Positions 1 to 8,698 of a stretch of 64,000 bases of DNA are shown here, in pieces (the stretch's first letter is position 1; each line of letters starts with the position of its first letter). A program made the position numbers and the translations under genes. The notes under the pieces are model-generated. The model was not told the DNA's origin. It was given only the letters and a program-made list of their open reading frames with translations, and ran no database searches. This DNA is from Pseudomonas fluorescens (GTDB lineage Bacteria > Pseudomonadota > Gammaproteobacteria > Pseudomonadales > Pseudomonadaceae), in assembly GCF_902497855.1 (NCBI RefSeq), contig NZ_CABVHU010000013.1, positions 124,001 to 188,000 of the forward strand, in the 5' to 3' direction.

Positions 1-1155
1 GGATTGCTCAACGGTTGCGAACGACAGGACGCACCGCCACTGGACCAGCAACTCTACGTCTGGCAACGACAATGGACCCCGGCACATGAAGCCGCCCTCA
101 AGGAGAGCCGTGCTGACTTTTCGACCCTGCGGGTGCTGGCCTTGCAAGCGTTCCCGCAGGCGGGTTGGAGCCGGGCGCGCATTGATCCGGCGTTGCTCAA
201 AGATGACGGCAGACCATTGATAGCGGTGGTTCGTCTCGATGGTCAGCTCAAGTCGCTGGATCAGCACGAAGTTAGCGAGCAGATTCTGCGGGTGCTCGAC
301 GAGTGGCAAGGGAAGGGACTGAACCTCTCCGGCGTTGAAATCGACCACGATGCAGGCAATGCCCGATTACCGGCCTATCGGGAGTTTCTTCTGCATTTAC
401 GCTCGGTTCTGCCAGCGTCACTGCCATTGAGCATCACTGCCTTACCTTCCTGGCTCGACAGTTCCGAGTTGCCGGCGCTCTTATCCACAGTCGACAGCAG
501 CGTGTTGCAGGTGCACGCGGTCAGCGATCCACGCAGTGGCTTGTTTGACCCGGACCAGGCCAAAAAATGGGCCAAGGCCTGGAGCCGCATCACATCGAAA
601 CCTTTTTATCTGGCGCTGCCGGCCTATGGCGTAGCGTTGTTGCCGGGGGACAACGGCACACCGCTCGTGGAAAGCGAAGTGGCCCTCGAGCGAGGCGGAA
701 CGCGTCGGGAATTGTTGGCCGAGCCGCAGCAACTGAACCAGCTCGGCAGACAACTACGCCACGATCCTCCGGCTCATCTGGCGGGCCTGGTCTGGTTTCG
801 CCTGCCGCTGGCCAACGACCGCAGGGCATGGAGCCTGACCACCTTGCGCGCGGTGGCGCGCGGCGATGCGCTCGACAGTCGCCTGACGCTGAAGCTCTCG
901 GCGAAAGAAGGCCTTTATGACATCAGCCTCGGTAATCAGGGCAACCTCGACACCGCCTGGCCCGAACGCCTGACACTGGCGGTACAGGGCTGTGACGGCG
1001 CCGACGCCCTGTCCGGCTATGCATTGCAACAGAGCCCGGATCTGCTTACCTTCACGCGCCTGCATGACGGTCGAATAGCGGCCGGCGGACAGCGCGCCAT
1101 CGGTTGGGCGCGCTGCGCAAACATTGATCAAGGAGCTTCGAATGTTCACCCGTAA
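1..1155 (+). CDS. DUF3142-type lipoprotein, 5' end cut by the window
   Basis: The frame is open to the first base and reads G-L-L-N-G-C before mature-looking sequence, so the visible start is probably the end of a lipoprotein signal peptide with the Cys as lipidation site; the true start lies upstream. The rest resembles the DUF3142 family: a sugar-hydrolase-like fold with 'GVEIDHDAGNARLPAYREF' and 'SLPLSITALPSWLD' segments. No enzymatic role is established. Its last 14 bases overlap the next gene, which suggests translational coupling. The family call is from memory of the family, and the lipoprotein call rests on five residues. Confidence 0.7.
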   Translation, partial: GLLNGCERQDAPPLDQQLYVWQRQWTPAHEAALKESRADFSTLRVLALQAFPQAGWSRARIDPALLKDDGRPLIAVVRLDGQLKSLDQHEVSEQILRVLDEWQGKGLNLSGVEIDHDAGNARLPAYREFLLHLRSVLPASLPLSITALPSWLDSSELPALLSTVDSSVLQVHAVSDPRSGLFDPDQAKKWAKAWSRITSKPFYLALPAYGVALLPGDNGTPLVESEVALERGGTRRELLAEPQQLNQLGRQLRHDPPAHLAGLVWFRLPLANDRRAWSLTTLRAVARGDALDSRLTLKLSAKEGLYDISLGNQGNLDTAWPERLTLAVQGCDGADALSGYALQQSPDLLTFTRLHDGRIAAGGQRAIGWARCANIDQGASNVHP

Positions 1156-3277
1156 CTGGCCCCGTCACTTGCTGTGCCTGAGTCTCGGCTTGCCGCTGGG
1201 TTCGGCGCTGGCCTGCGGGCCGGACTTCCCGATGCGCCTGCTGGACGACCGTGGCCAGTCGCTGGCGGAGCTGCCGGAAGGTAACTTCAACTTCGAGATC
1301 AATCGCCTCGGGCATGCGCTCGCCAGGCTCAAGAACGTCACGGCTGCCACTTACAATCCGAATGTTGGCTATGGTGATGTGCCCGATCATGCCGAACAGC
1401 GGGACAATGCCGAGCAGGCTGGTTTGACGGCAGAGCAGCAGGCACGGGTGAAACAGCTGCGCAGCCTGACCGATGCCCGTCAGGTCGAGATACAAGGCGC
1501 GGATCTGCCGGCCGAGCTCAAGCTCTATCTGGCAGGTGCCGTAGCGTTCAATGCGAACGACCCTGGGTTGGCGGTCGAGTATTTCCGCAAGGTCCTGGCA
1601 TTGCCGGCTGACCACAGAACGATGCGTAGCACTTGGGCGGCTTATTCATCCGGCAGGGCGCTGTTTGCCATGAGCGCCGAAGCGGATGCTGGTCCTGAGC
1701 TGCTGGATCAGTCGCGAAAGGCTTTCGAGCACACTCGTCAGCTCAGCATCGAAGGCTTCAGCGACCCGCTGGAACTGGGTGTCGCCAGCCTCGGTGAAGA
1801 AGCCCGCGTAGCCCGCAGCGCTGGTGACTGGAATCGCGCCATCGAACTCTATGCCACGCAAAACCTCCACGGTTCGGCGGTGGGTTACACCTCGCTGAAA
1901 CTGTTGATGAACGATCTGGCGGCGATGCCTGAAGATCAGCTGGCTCCGTTGCTCAAGGGCAAAGCGGTGCAGCAACTGGTAACGGCATCGCTGATCAGTC
2001 GGATGGGCTGGTCATTCGGCGAACAGCCACCGAACGAATTGAAGCTGATCAAGCTGTTGCAAAACAGCACTCGGGGTAGCCTGGAAAACGCTGATCGTCT
2101 GGCGGCGGTCAACTATCGGCAGGGTGACTACGCCAGTGCCAAGGCATTTCTTGAACACGCGGGCGATGGCGGTCTAGCCTGGTGGCTGCGGGCGAAACTG
2201 GCCATGCGCGATGGCGATAAAACTGCGGCCGCTGCGGCCTATGCCAAGGCTGCCCAAGCCTTCCCACAGAATGAGTCCTGGGGCGAACGACGCACCCCGG
2301 ATTGGGATTACGAAACCCTGCAGCCAAAATGCCGGGTCGAGGGCGAAAGCGCGATCCTGGCGCTGCAACGCGGGGATTACCTGCAAGCATTCGATCAGCT
2401 CTATCGCAGCCAAGACATTTATTGGTTCGACGCGGCAACGGTTGCCGAGCGGGTGTTGACCCTCGATGAGCTCAAGCAATACGTCGATACCCAAGTGCCG
2501 GCGCCACCTGCGCTGACCCGGCAGGAGCGCGACAACTATGTGCCGTTGCCGGTGGCGGCCAAATTGCGCAATGTGCTGGGGCGGCGGTTGCTGCGTGAAG
2601 AGCGCTACGACGAAGCGCCAGCGTACTTTGATAACGCCGAGTTGCAGGCCAAGGCAAAGTGGTATGGGGCATTGCGCCACGATGCTGAATCGAAATGGTG
2701 GCCTGGCAAACGGGCATTCGCGTACTACCATGCCGCGACACTGGCCCGCTTCGATGGCATGGCGCTGCTGGGTTACGAAATGGCACCGGATTATGCGACC
2801 TTCGGTGGCAACTACCGTCTCGAAAGCAGCGAACTCAAGGTCGGTCCGTTAGTGGCTGAAGAGGAAGTCAGACGCCAGCAGGCCAGCGCTGCCCAACCCG
2901 ATCAGCGTTATCACTATCGTTATGTCGCCAATGAATTTGCCAGTCGCGCCGCCGATAACTTGCCCCATACCAGCCAGGCATTTGCCGCGGTGCTGTGCGC
3001 GGTGGCGGGCTGGAATACCGGTGCCGAAGAAAAATCTGCCTTCTATCAACGCTACGTCAAAGAAGGCCCCTATGTGCCCTGGGCCATATTCTTTGGTGAA
3101 AACTGCCCTTACCCGGATTTTCAGAACGCCGACAAACGCTACGTGACCCAGGCTGTGGCGCCCGTCCGTTCGGCTCTACGGCCCTATAAAAAATGGCTGC
3201 AAGTGGGCGGTGTGGTGATGTTTACAGCGATCGCCCTGGTGCTGATCAATCGTCGCAAGCGCAAAGCGCTGACCTGA
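1142..3277 (+). CDS. Secreted or membrane-anchored protein of unknown function, about 711 aa
   Basis: The start is the ATG at 1142 because AAGGAG stands 6 bases upstream; an in-frame TTG at 1124 would place that ribosome site inside the gene. The N-terminus is a signal peptide ending near 'GSALA', followed at once by 'CGPDFP'. The body is mostly helical with Ala-rich, TPR-like stretches ('AVEYFRKVLALP', 'AAAAYAKAAQAFP'). The C-terminus has one hydrophobic segment (VVMFTAIALVLI) followed by 'NRRKRK', so it is probably exported and anchored with a short cytoplasmic tail. It overlaps the upstream lipoprotein gene, and the two probably act together. I do not recognise a function. Confidence 0.75.
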   Translation: MFTRNWPRHLLCLSLGLPLGSALACGPDFPMRLLDDRGQSLAELPEGNFNFEINRLGHALARLKNVTAATYNPNVGYGDVPDHAEQRDNAEQAGLTAEQQARVKQLRSLTDARQVEIQGADLPAELKLYLAGAVAFNANDPGLAVEYFRKVLALPADHRTMRSTWAAYSSGRALFAMSAEADAGPELLDQSRKAFEHTRQLSIEGFSDPLELGVASLGEEARVARSAGDWNRAIELYATQNLHGSAVGYTSLKLLMNDLAAMPEDQLAPLLKGKAVQQLVTASLISRMGWSFGEQPPNELKLIKLLQNSTRGSLENADRLAAVNYRQGDYASAKAFLEHAGDGGLAWWLRAKLAMRDGDKTAAAAAYAKAAQAFPQNESWGERRTPDWDYETLQPKCRVEGESAILALQRGDYLQAFDQLYRSQDIYWFDAATVAERVLTLDELKQYVDTQVPAPPALTRQERDNYVPLPVAAKLRNVLGRRLLREERYDEAPAYFDNAELQAKAKWYGALRHDAESKWWPGKRAFAYYHAATLARFDGMALLGYEMAPDYATFGGNYRLESSELKVGPLVAEEEVRRQQASAAQPDQRYHYRYVANEFASRAADNLPHTSQAFAAVLCAVAGWNTGAEEKSAFYQRYVKEGPYVPWAIFFGENCPYPDFQNADKRYVTQAVAPVRSALRPYKKWLQVGGVVMFTAIALVLINRRKRKALT

Positions 3278-3907
3278 TCAGGCCTGTTGCACGAACGTCA
3301 ACCGCACTGCGAATCCGATCAGCAGGCTCCCGAATAGCCACTGCTGTAAACGCTGGGCCGATGGACTGCGTTGCAGCCAGCGACCCAGCGCGGCGCCCGT
3401 CAGAGCGTAAGCGCTGTCGAACAATAAGCCGACGCCGACCAGTACTACGCCCAAGGTCGCAAACTGTGCGAGTACCGGGCCTGCATCAGGATTGATGAAT
3501 TGCGGCAACAGGACCGAGCAGAACAGCAGCGCTTTGGGATTAAGCAGATTGGTGAGCAAGCCGCGCTGGATAGCTGCGCGCCAACGAGGTTTTTCGCAGG
3601 TGTGGTCTGTATCGTTCGGGTCGGGCAGCATGGTGGTTCGCAGGCACTGAATGCCGAGCCATAGCAAATACGCAGCACCGGCCAGACGGACGATATCGAA
3701 CGTCCAGGGTGCCGCTTTAAACAGCGTCGCCAGCCCGAGCGCCGCCAATGCCACATGGCAACCCCGGGCAATGCCCAAGCCGACCGCCGTTGCCAGCGCG
3801 GCACCTTTACCCTGACGGGCACCCGTCTGCAGAAGCAGGATCATGTCCGGGCCCGGCAACAGGTAGACCACCGTCAGTGCCATGAAAAACAGCCAGAGTC
3901 CTGCCAC
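3278..3907 (-). CDS. LysE/RhtB family amino acid exporter
   Basis: 209 residues, the usual size of the family, with about six hydrophobic segments and the N-terminal family signature 'LLPGPDM', then 'GLLTNLLNPKALLF' in the middle. Members export amino acids or homoserine lactones across the inner membrane; the substrate cannot be read from sequence. It is divergent from an Lrp-type regulator 145 bp away, the classic arrangement for amino acid exporters, so that regulator probably controls it. Its stop is immediately adjacent to the stop of the convergent upstream gene. Confidence 0.9.
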   Translation of the reverse strand: MAGLWLFFMALTVVYLLPGPDMILLLQTGARQGKGAALATAVGLGIARGCHVALAALGLATLFKAAPWTFDIVRLAGAAYLLWLGIQCLRTTMLPDPNDTDHTCEKPRWRAAIQRGLLTNLLNPKALLFCSVLLPQFINPDAGPVLAQFATLGVVLVGVGLLFDSAYALTGAALGRWLQRSPSAQRLQQWLFGSLLIGFAVRLTFVQQA

Positions 3908-4052
3908 CTTGCACCGCCTTTTGTCGTTGATTCGGAACGCTCAGTCTAGGGCGGAGGAGCAGGGCAGGTGGTTGCGTAGTTTGCTTCTAAATCGTATTCC
4001 GCTGGCATAACCTGCTACTAAATCAAGAGCGAACCATCGGGATCTGCCAAAC

Positions 4053-4526
4053 ATGAAACTTGACGCCTACGACCGCAAGATTCTCGCCGCGCTGCAACGG
4101 GATGGTCGCCTGAGCAATGTGCAACTGGCTGACGAGATCGGACTGTCCGCATCGCCCTGTTTGCGCCGGGTGCGAATGCTCGAAGAAGCCGGGGTGATTC
4201 GCAGCTACCAGGCCAATCTTGATCGCGATGAAGTCGGGCTGGGGCTGACGGTATTTGTCGGGGTCAAGGTCGAACGCCACAACGATGAACAGGCGGAGTC
4301 CTTTCGCCTGGCGGTGACGGCATTGCCCGAGGTGATTTCGGCATTTCTGGTATCAGGTGAATCGGACTTTCTGCTGCAAGTGGTAGTGCCGGATTTGCGC
4401 GCCTATGACCGGTTTCTCACCGGGCGGTTATTGAAGTTGCCAGGCGTAAGTGACATCCGCAGTAACTTTGCTATTCACACGGTGAAGACCCCGGGTGCGT
4501 TACCGCTGGGCCATTTACCTGACTGA
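4053..4526 (+). CDS. Lrp/AsnC family transcriptional regulator
   Basis: 157 residues: N-terminal winged-type HTH (residues about 4-60, 'LDAYDRKILAALQRDGRLS' and 'LADEIGLSASPCLRRVRML'), then the RAM/AsnC ligand-binding domain ('FVGVKVERH', 'ALPEVISAFLVSGESDFLL'). Such proteins sense amino acids and often control a divergent LysE exporter, which is the arrangement here. The shared 145-bp spacer holds two 'CTAAATC' copies about 30 bp apart that could be part of its site, although I cannot define an operator. Confidence 0.93.
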   Translation: MKLDAYDRKILAALQRDGRLSNVQLADEIGLSASPCLRRVRMLEEAGVIRSYQANLDRDEVGLGLTVFVGVKVERHNDEQAESFRLAVTALPEVISAFLVSGESDFLLQVVVPDLRAYDRFLTGRLLKLPGVSDIRSNFAIHTVKTPGALPLGHLPD

Positions 4527-4602
4527 ACTGTTACAGATCGTCGCGTGCCGCAGTTCCAGCGTCACCCGTATGTCGAAACAATACAAAAAATTCACCCATT
4601 TC

Positions 4603-4615
4603 GTTATATCGTAAC
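4603..4615. promoter_or_regulatory. Zur-like palindrome before the SPFH/P-type ATPase operon
   Basis: GTTATATCGTAAC matches 11 of 13 positions of the gamma-proteobacterial Zur core (GTTATAWTATAAC) and 12 of 17 over the full site. It lies 8 bases before the operon's GTG, where a bound repressor would block expression. The match is weaker than the site at 16258, so Zur control is a hypothesis. Confidence 0.4.
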
Positions 4616-4623
4616 GTACTGAT

Positions 4624-6606
4624 GTGAGCAAAGTTGAACACTGGGGTGGTATGCAAGTCGATCTGGATGATGATGGAGCTGAGGTAGCCGGGCTGTCGCG
4701 CTTTCAGCAGGCAGTGTTTCAAGGCCGGCGCTTGCGACAGCTCGCCATCGGCCTGGGAGCATTGGCGACTATAGGGCTGGTACTGGCGTTTTTTGTCGGG
4801 CTGTTCGCGCCGCAGTCTCTTTGGGCGGCAGTACTGACCCATCAAAGCGCCGGTTTGCTGGTGCTGGTTGCCGGGCTTCAGTCGGCCTGGTGGGTGACGC
4901 AGTGGCGCGCCCAAGCGATGAGTCCGTCTGTGCCGGCGGCGGTTATTGAACAAGCGATTTGCCCAAACGGATGGTACGAACGGCTGCTGGATCGTATTCA
5001 TCAGCATTGGCTGAAAATGCTGATGCAGATTGGCGCGCCGACGTTGTGGCTGGGCGGGTGGGCGCTGTTGACACTGTTGAGCATTGAACAGGCTTGGAAC
5101 CTTGCGTTGCCACCAGCCGCTCTCGGCTTCTCGGCCAGTGTCGGTGCTGCACTGTCATTATTGCTGGCCTTCGGTTTGCTGGTGCTGGAGCGTCAACTGG
5201 CTCAGGAAAACCTGGCCCAGTGGCCCGAAGCAGGGTCATTGGCTCAGCTGACGCGTGTAGCAATCATCTGTCTGGTGCTGAGTGCCCTGTGCCTGTTGTT
5301 CGCCAGCGAGACTTCGGTCTGGCCGTTGCGGCTGGCCGTCCTGATCGGCCTGTTGCCGGGCCTGGTCGCGCTGGAAATGCTGTTACGCGCCGTATTGTCG
5401 TTATTCAGCCCCCGGCGTGAACGACTCGAACCGGCGATGCTGGCGCGAAGCTTCATTGCCGACATGCTGCGTTGGCCACCACAGCCGTTGCTGGCGTTAC
5501 AACACGAACTGCACAACCGCTTTGGTATAGACCTGCGGCAAATCTGGGCTTTCACCTACATGCGCCGGGCATTTTTGCCGGTGGTGGCAGTGGTCTCGAT
5601 TGTGGGGTGGTCGCTCACCGGTGTTCACGAAATTCCCCTGCAAGGGCGAGGCATCTACGAGCGATTCGGCAAACCTGTGGAGGTATTCGGTCCTGGTTTG
5701 CACGCGGGTTTACCTTGGCCGTTAGGGCGAGTGCTGAACGTTGAAAACGGCGTGGTCCACGAGTTGGCGACCAGTATTGGCGAAGCAGCATCAGCCATCA
5801 TCGCCGAACCCGCCGAAGGTCCGGCGCCGGCGATCGCCAATCGCTTGTGGGATGCGAGCCATGTGAATGATAAATCCCAGGTCATCGCCAGCAGCCGAGC
5901 CGACAAACAGAGCTTCCAGATCGTCAACATGGACGTGCGTTTCGTCTACCGCATCGGCCTGAGCGATCAGGCGGCGTTGGCTGCGACCTACAACAGTGCC
6001 GATGTACCCACTCTGATCCGCAGCACCGCCAGCCGGATTCTGGTTCACGACTTCGCGTCACGCACCCTCGACGGTTTGCTCGGCGAGGACCGGGTAGGGC
6101 TCGCCGAAGAGATTGGCCGGGCGGTGCAGGCTGATTTGCAGAAACTCAACAGTGGCGTGGAAATTCTCGCCACCGTGGTCGAGGCGATTCATCCGCCGGC
6201 GGGGGCAGCGAATGCCTATCACGGGGTGCAAGCGGCGCAAATTGCCGCTCAAGCATTGATCGCCCGTGAACGCGGTGCAGCGGCGCAGGCTACCCATCAG
6301 GCGCAGTTGCAGGCCAGCATGGCTCGCGACCAAGCGACGGCCAGTGCAAGTGAAATCAACGCCGCCGCGCAAGCGGCAGATTTGAAATTCGGCGCCGAAC
6401 AAAAGGCTTATGCCAGCGCCGGCCAGGCCTTTGTGCTGGAACAGTACTTCAGCCAGCTCTCCCAGGGCTTGGCCCACGCCAGACTACTGGTGCTCGATCA
6501 TCGTCTTGGCAGCAGCAATGCGCCGACCATCGACCTGCGTACTTTTGCCCCGCCGGCTGACCCTGCGCCGCCGAGTAAATCCGCTCAACCAGGAGTTGCC
6601 AATTGA
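4624..6606 (+). CDS. SPFH (HflK-like) protein with a polytopic N-terminal half
   Basis: 660 residues. The first half carries about six hydrophobic segments (for example 'LAIGLGALATIGLVLAFFV' and 'LLSLLLAFGLLVLE'-like stretches), then a further transmembrane anchor near residue 320 and a Band 7/SPFH domain that begins 'GIYERFGKPVEVFGPGLHAG' and ends in an Ala/Gln-rich helix. Ordinary HflK has one anchor and about 400 residues, so the polytopic extension is unusual. The start is GTG 4624 or ATG 4651; neither has a strong ribosome site. It is first of four genes joined by 4-nt overlaps, so the products are probably made together as a membrane complex. 'Protease modulator' is only the family label; no FtsH link is visible. 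Confidence 0.85.
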   Translation: MSKVEHWGGMQVDLDDDGAEVAGLSRFQQAVFQGRRLRQLAIGLGALATIGLVLAFFVGLFAPQSLWAAVLTHQSAGLLVLVAGLQSAWWVTQWRAQAMSPSVPAAVIEQAICPNGWYERLLDRIHQHWLKMLMQIGAPTLWLGGWALLTLLSIEQAWNLALPPAALGFSASVGAALSLLLAFGLLVLERQLAQENLAQWPEAGSLAQLTRVAIICLVLSALCLLFASETSVWPLRLAVLIGLLPGLVALEMLLRAVLSLFSPRRERLEPAMLARSFIADMLRWPPQPLLALQHELHNRFGIDLRQIWAFTYMRRAFLPVVAVVSIVGWSLTGVHEIPLQGRGIYERFGKPVEVFGPGLHAGLPWPLGRVLNVENGVVHELATSIGEAASAIIAEPAEGPAPAIANRLWDASHVNDKSQVIASSRADKQSFQIVNMDVRFVYRIGLSDQAALAATYNSADVPTLIRSTASRILVHDFASRTLDGLLGEDRVGLAEEIGRAVQADLQKLNSGVEILATVVEAIHPPAGAANAYHGVQAAQIAAQALIARERGAAAQATHQAQLQASMARDQATASASEINAAAQAADLKFGAEQKAYASAGQAFVLEQYFSQLSQGLAHARLLVLDHRLGSSNAPTIDLRTFAPPADPAPPSKSAQPGVAN

Positions 6607-7643
6607 GCCAGTCCCACTCTCACGATGACCATAGCGACCATGGTCACGATCACGGCCATGGCGGACATCACCACGGACATCACCATCATCACCACGGTGA
6701 GCAGCAGGAAACTGGCCCGTTTCCGTGGCGCCGCATGGGTTGGGCGGCGCTGCTAGTGGCGTTCGCCATCGCCGCCGCGAGCCTGGTGCAGGTGCGATCG
6801 GGGGAGGCTACGGTGATCACGCGTTTTGGTAATCCGTCGCGCGTGTTGCTGGAGCCGGGTCTGGGTTGGCGATGGCCGGCGCCCTTCGAAGCGGCAATCC
6901 CGGTCGATCTGCGGTTACGTACGACCTCCAGCGGTTTGCAGGATGTGGGCACGCGCGATGGTTTGCGCATTATCGTTCAGGCTTACGTGGCGTGGCAGGT
7001 GCAAGGCGATCCGGACAATGTTCAACGCTTCATGCGCGCCGTGCAGAATCAGCCGGACGAGGCGGCGCGGCAGATTCGCACCTTTGTCGGCTCGGCGCTG
7101 GAAACCACGGCCAGCAGTTTTGATCTGGCCAACCTGGTGAACACCGATGCGAACCAAGTGCGCATTGCTGACTTTGAAGCGCAGCTGCGTCAGCAAATCG
7201 ATCAACAATTGCTGACGACGTATGGCGTGCGGGTTGTGCAAGTTGGCATTGAGCGTCTGACTTTACCATCGGTAACCCTCACTGCCACGGTCGATCGGAT
7301 GCGCGCCGAGCGTGAAACTATTGCCACCGAACGCACAGCCATCGGTAAACGCGAAGCGGCGCAAATCCGTTCCGCTGCCGAACGTGATGCGCGAATCGTC
7401 CAGGCCGATGCCACAGTCAAGGCGGCTGAAATCGAAGCTCAATCCCGCGTCGAAGCTGCGCAGATTTACGGCCGTGCATACGCCGGTTCGCCGCAGCTCT
7501 ATAACTTGCTGCGCTCCCTGGACACCCTGGGCACTATCGTCACACCCAATACCAAAATGATTTTGCGCACCGACGCCGCGCCATTTCGGGTACTGGTTGA
7601 TGGTCCGCCGACGCTAGATAACAAGACCGGGTCGCAGCCATGA
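6603..7643 (+). CDS. SPFH (HflK/HflC-like) protein with a His-rich N-terminal tail
   Basis: 346 residues starting at a TTG that overlaps the previous stop (TTGA). The first 33 residues are dominated by His, Asp, Gly and Ser, with a run of six His near residue 26; such tails bind zinc or nickel. One transmembrane anchor follows ('MGWAALLVAFAIAAASLV'), then a complete SPFH domain ('EATVITRFGNPSRVLLEPGL') and the Ala/Glu-rich coiled region. The tail is at the cytoplasmic N-terminus if topology follows HflK. Next to a metal ATPase, a role in metal delivery or sensing is likely but inferred. Confidence 0.87.
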   Translation: MSQSHSHDDHSDHGHDHGHGGHHHGHHHHHHGEQQETGPFPWRRMGWAALLVAFAIAAASLVQVRSGEATVITRFGNPSRVLLEPGLGWRWPAPFEAAIPVDLRLRTTSSGLQDVGTRDGLRIIVQAYVAWQVQGDPDNVQRFMRAVQNQPDEAARQIRTFVGSALETTASSFDLANLVNTDANQVRIADFEAQLRQQIDQQLLTTYGVRVVQVGIERLTLPSVTLTATVDRMRAERETIATERTAIGKREAAQIRSAAERDARIVQADATVKAAEIEAQSRVEAAQIYGRAYAGSPQLYNLLRSLDTLGTIVTPNTKMILRTDAAPFRVLVDGPPTLDNKTGSQP

Positions 7644-8698
7644 GTTTGGTTCCACGTGGAACAAATGAACTTAACAGCCCCTGGATTCAAGCTGGGCGAG
7701 TGGCCTTTCTTGCGCTGTATGCGGTAACGATACTCGCCGCACTGGCTTGGACGTTTTCCAACGTGCGCCAGATCGATCCGCAAAATCGGGCAGTGGTATT
7801 GCACTTCGGTGCGCTGGATCGCATCCAGAACGGCGGTTTGTTGTTGGCCTGGCCGCGGCCATTTGAGCAGGTGATTTTGTTGCCGGCTGCGGATCGAGTG
7901 ATCGAGCGTCGAGTTGAAAATCTATTGCGCAGTGATGTCGCCATGCAGGCCGATCGAGTAGCCACGTTCGCCACACCGCTAAGTGATGCGCTGGCCGGCT
8001 CTGGTTATCTTTTGACCGGTGACGCAGGCGTGGTGCAACTGGATGTGCGGGTGTTCTATAAGGTCACCGAACCTTATGGCTTCGTCCTTCAGGGCGAGCA
8101 TGTGATACCGGCATTGGACCGACTGGTCACTCGCAGCGCCGTGGCACTCACTGCCGCCCGAGACCTGGACACCATTCTGGTCGCGAGACCGGAACTGATC
8201 GGTGCCGACAACAAAGCAGCCGAAAGACGCGAGCGACTGCGTGGCGATCTGGTACAAGGCATCAATCAGCGCTTGGCGCAATTGACCACGACAGGACAGG
8301 GGCTTGGGATCGAAGTGACGCGCGTCGACGTGCAATCCAGTCTGCCAGGCCCGGCGGTCAATGCTTTCAACGCAGTGCTGACGGCCAGCCAGCAGGCCGA
8401 CAAAGCGGTGGCGAATGCGCGCACGGAGGCCGAGAAATTGACCCAGACTGCAAACCAACAAGCCGATCGCACGCTTCAGGTGGCCCACGCTCAAGCCAGC
8501 GAGCGGTTGGCTAAAGCCTCCGCCGACACGGCGACTGTATTGAGTCTGGCCTCGGCACAACAGCGGGGCAGCGATCCACAAATGCTGCTGCGCATCTACC
8601 GCGAGCGGATGCCGAAAATTCTTGAGCAAGCTGGCTCAGTGACCACGGTCAATCCGAAAGACGATTCACACCTGATCATTCAGGGAGCCGCACAATGA
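7640..8698 (+). CDS. SPFH (HflK/HflC-like) protein, third of the operon
   Basis: 352 residues, ATG overlapping the previous stop (ATGA). It has one N-terminal anchor ('FLALYAVTILAALAWTF'), an SPFH domain beginning 'NRAVVLHFGALDRIQNGGLL', and a C-terminal helix rich in Ala, Gln and Lys ('ANQQADRTLQVAHAQASERL'). It is the shortest-tailed of the three, with no His-rich part. Three different SPFH paralogues in one operon suggest a hetero-oligomeric ring or cage around the ATPase encoded next; that is inference. Confidence 0.85.
   Translation: MSLVPRGTNELNSPWIQAGRVAFLALYAVTILAALAWTFSNVRQIDPQNRAVVLHFGALDRIQNGGLLLAWPRPFEQVILLPAADRVIERRVENLLRSDVAMQADRVATFATPLSDALAGSGYLLTGDAGVVQLDVRVFYKVTEPYGFVLQGEHVIPALDRLVTRSAVALTAARDLDTILVARPELIGADNKAAERRERLRGDLVQGINQRLAQLTTTGQGLGIEVTRVDVQSSLPGPAVNAFNAVLTASQQADKAVANARTEAEKLTQTANQQADRTLQVAHAQASERLAKASADTATVLSLASAQQRGSDPQMLLRIYRERMPKILEQAGSVTTVNPKDDSHLIIQGAAQ

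Noticed and set aside
6603..6702. His-rich tail as an artefact of a wrong frame
   Set aside because: It is in frame with the SPFH domain, begins at the overlap with the preceding stop, and uses normal His codons.
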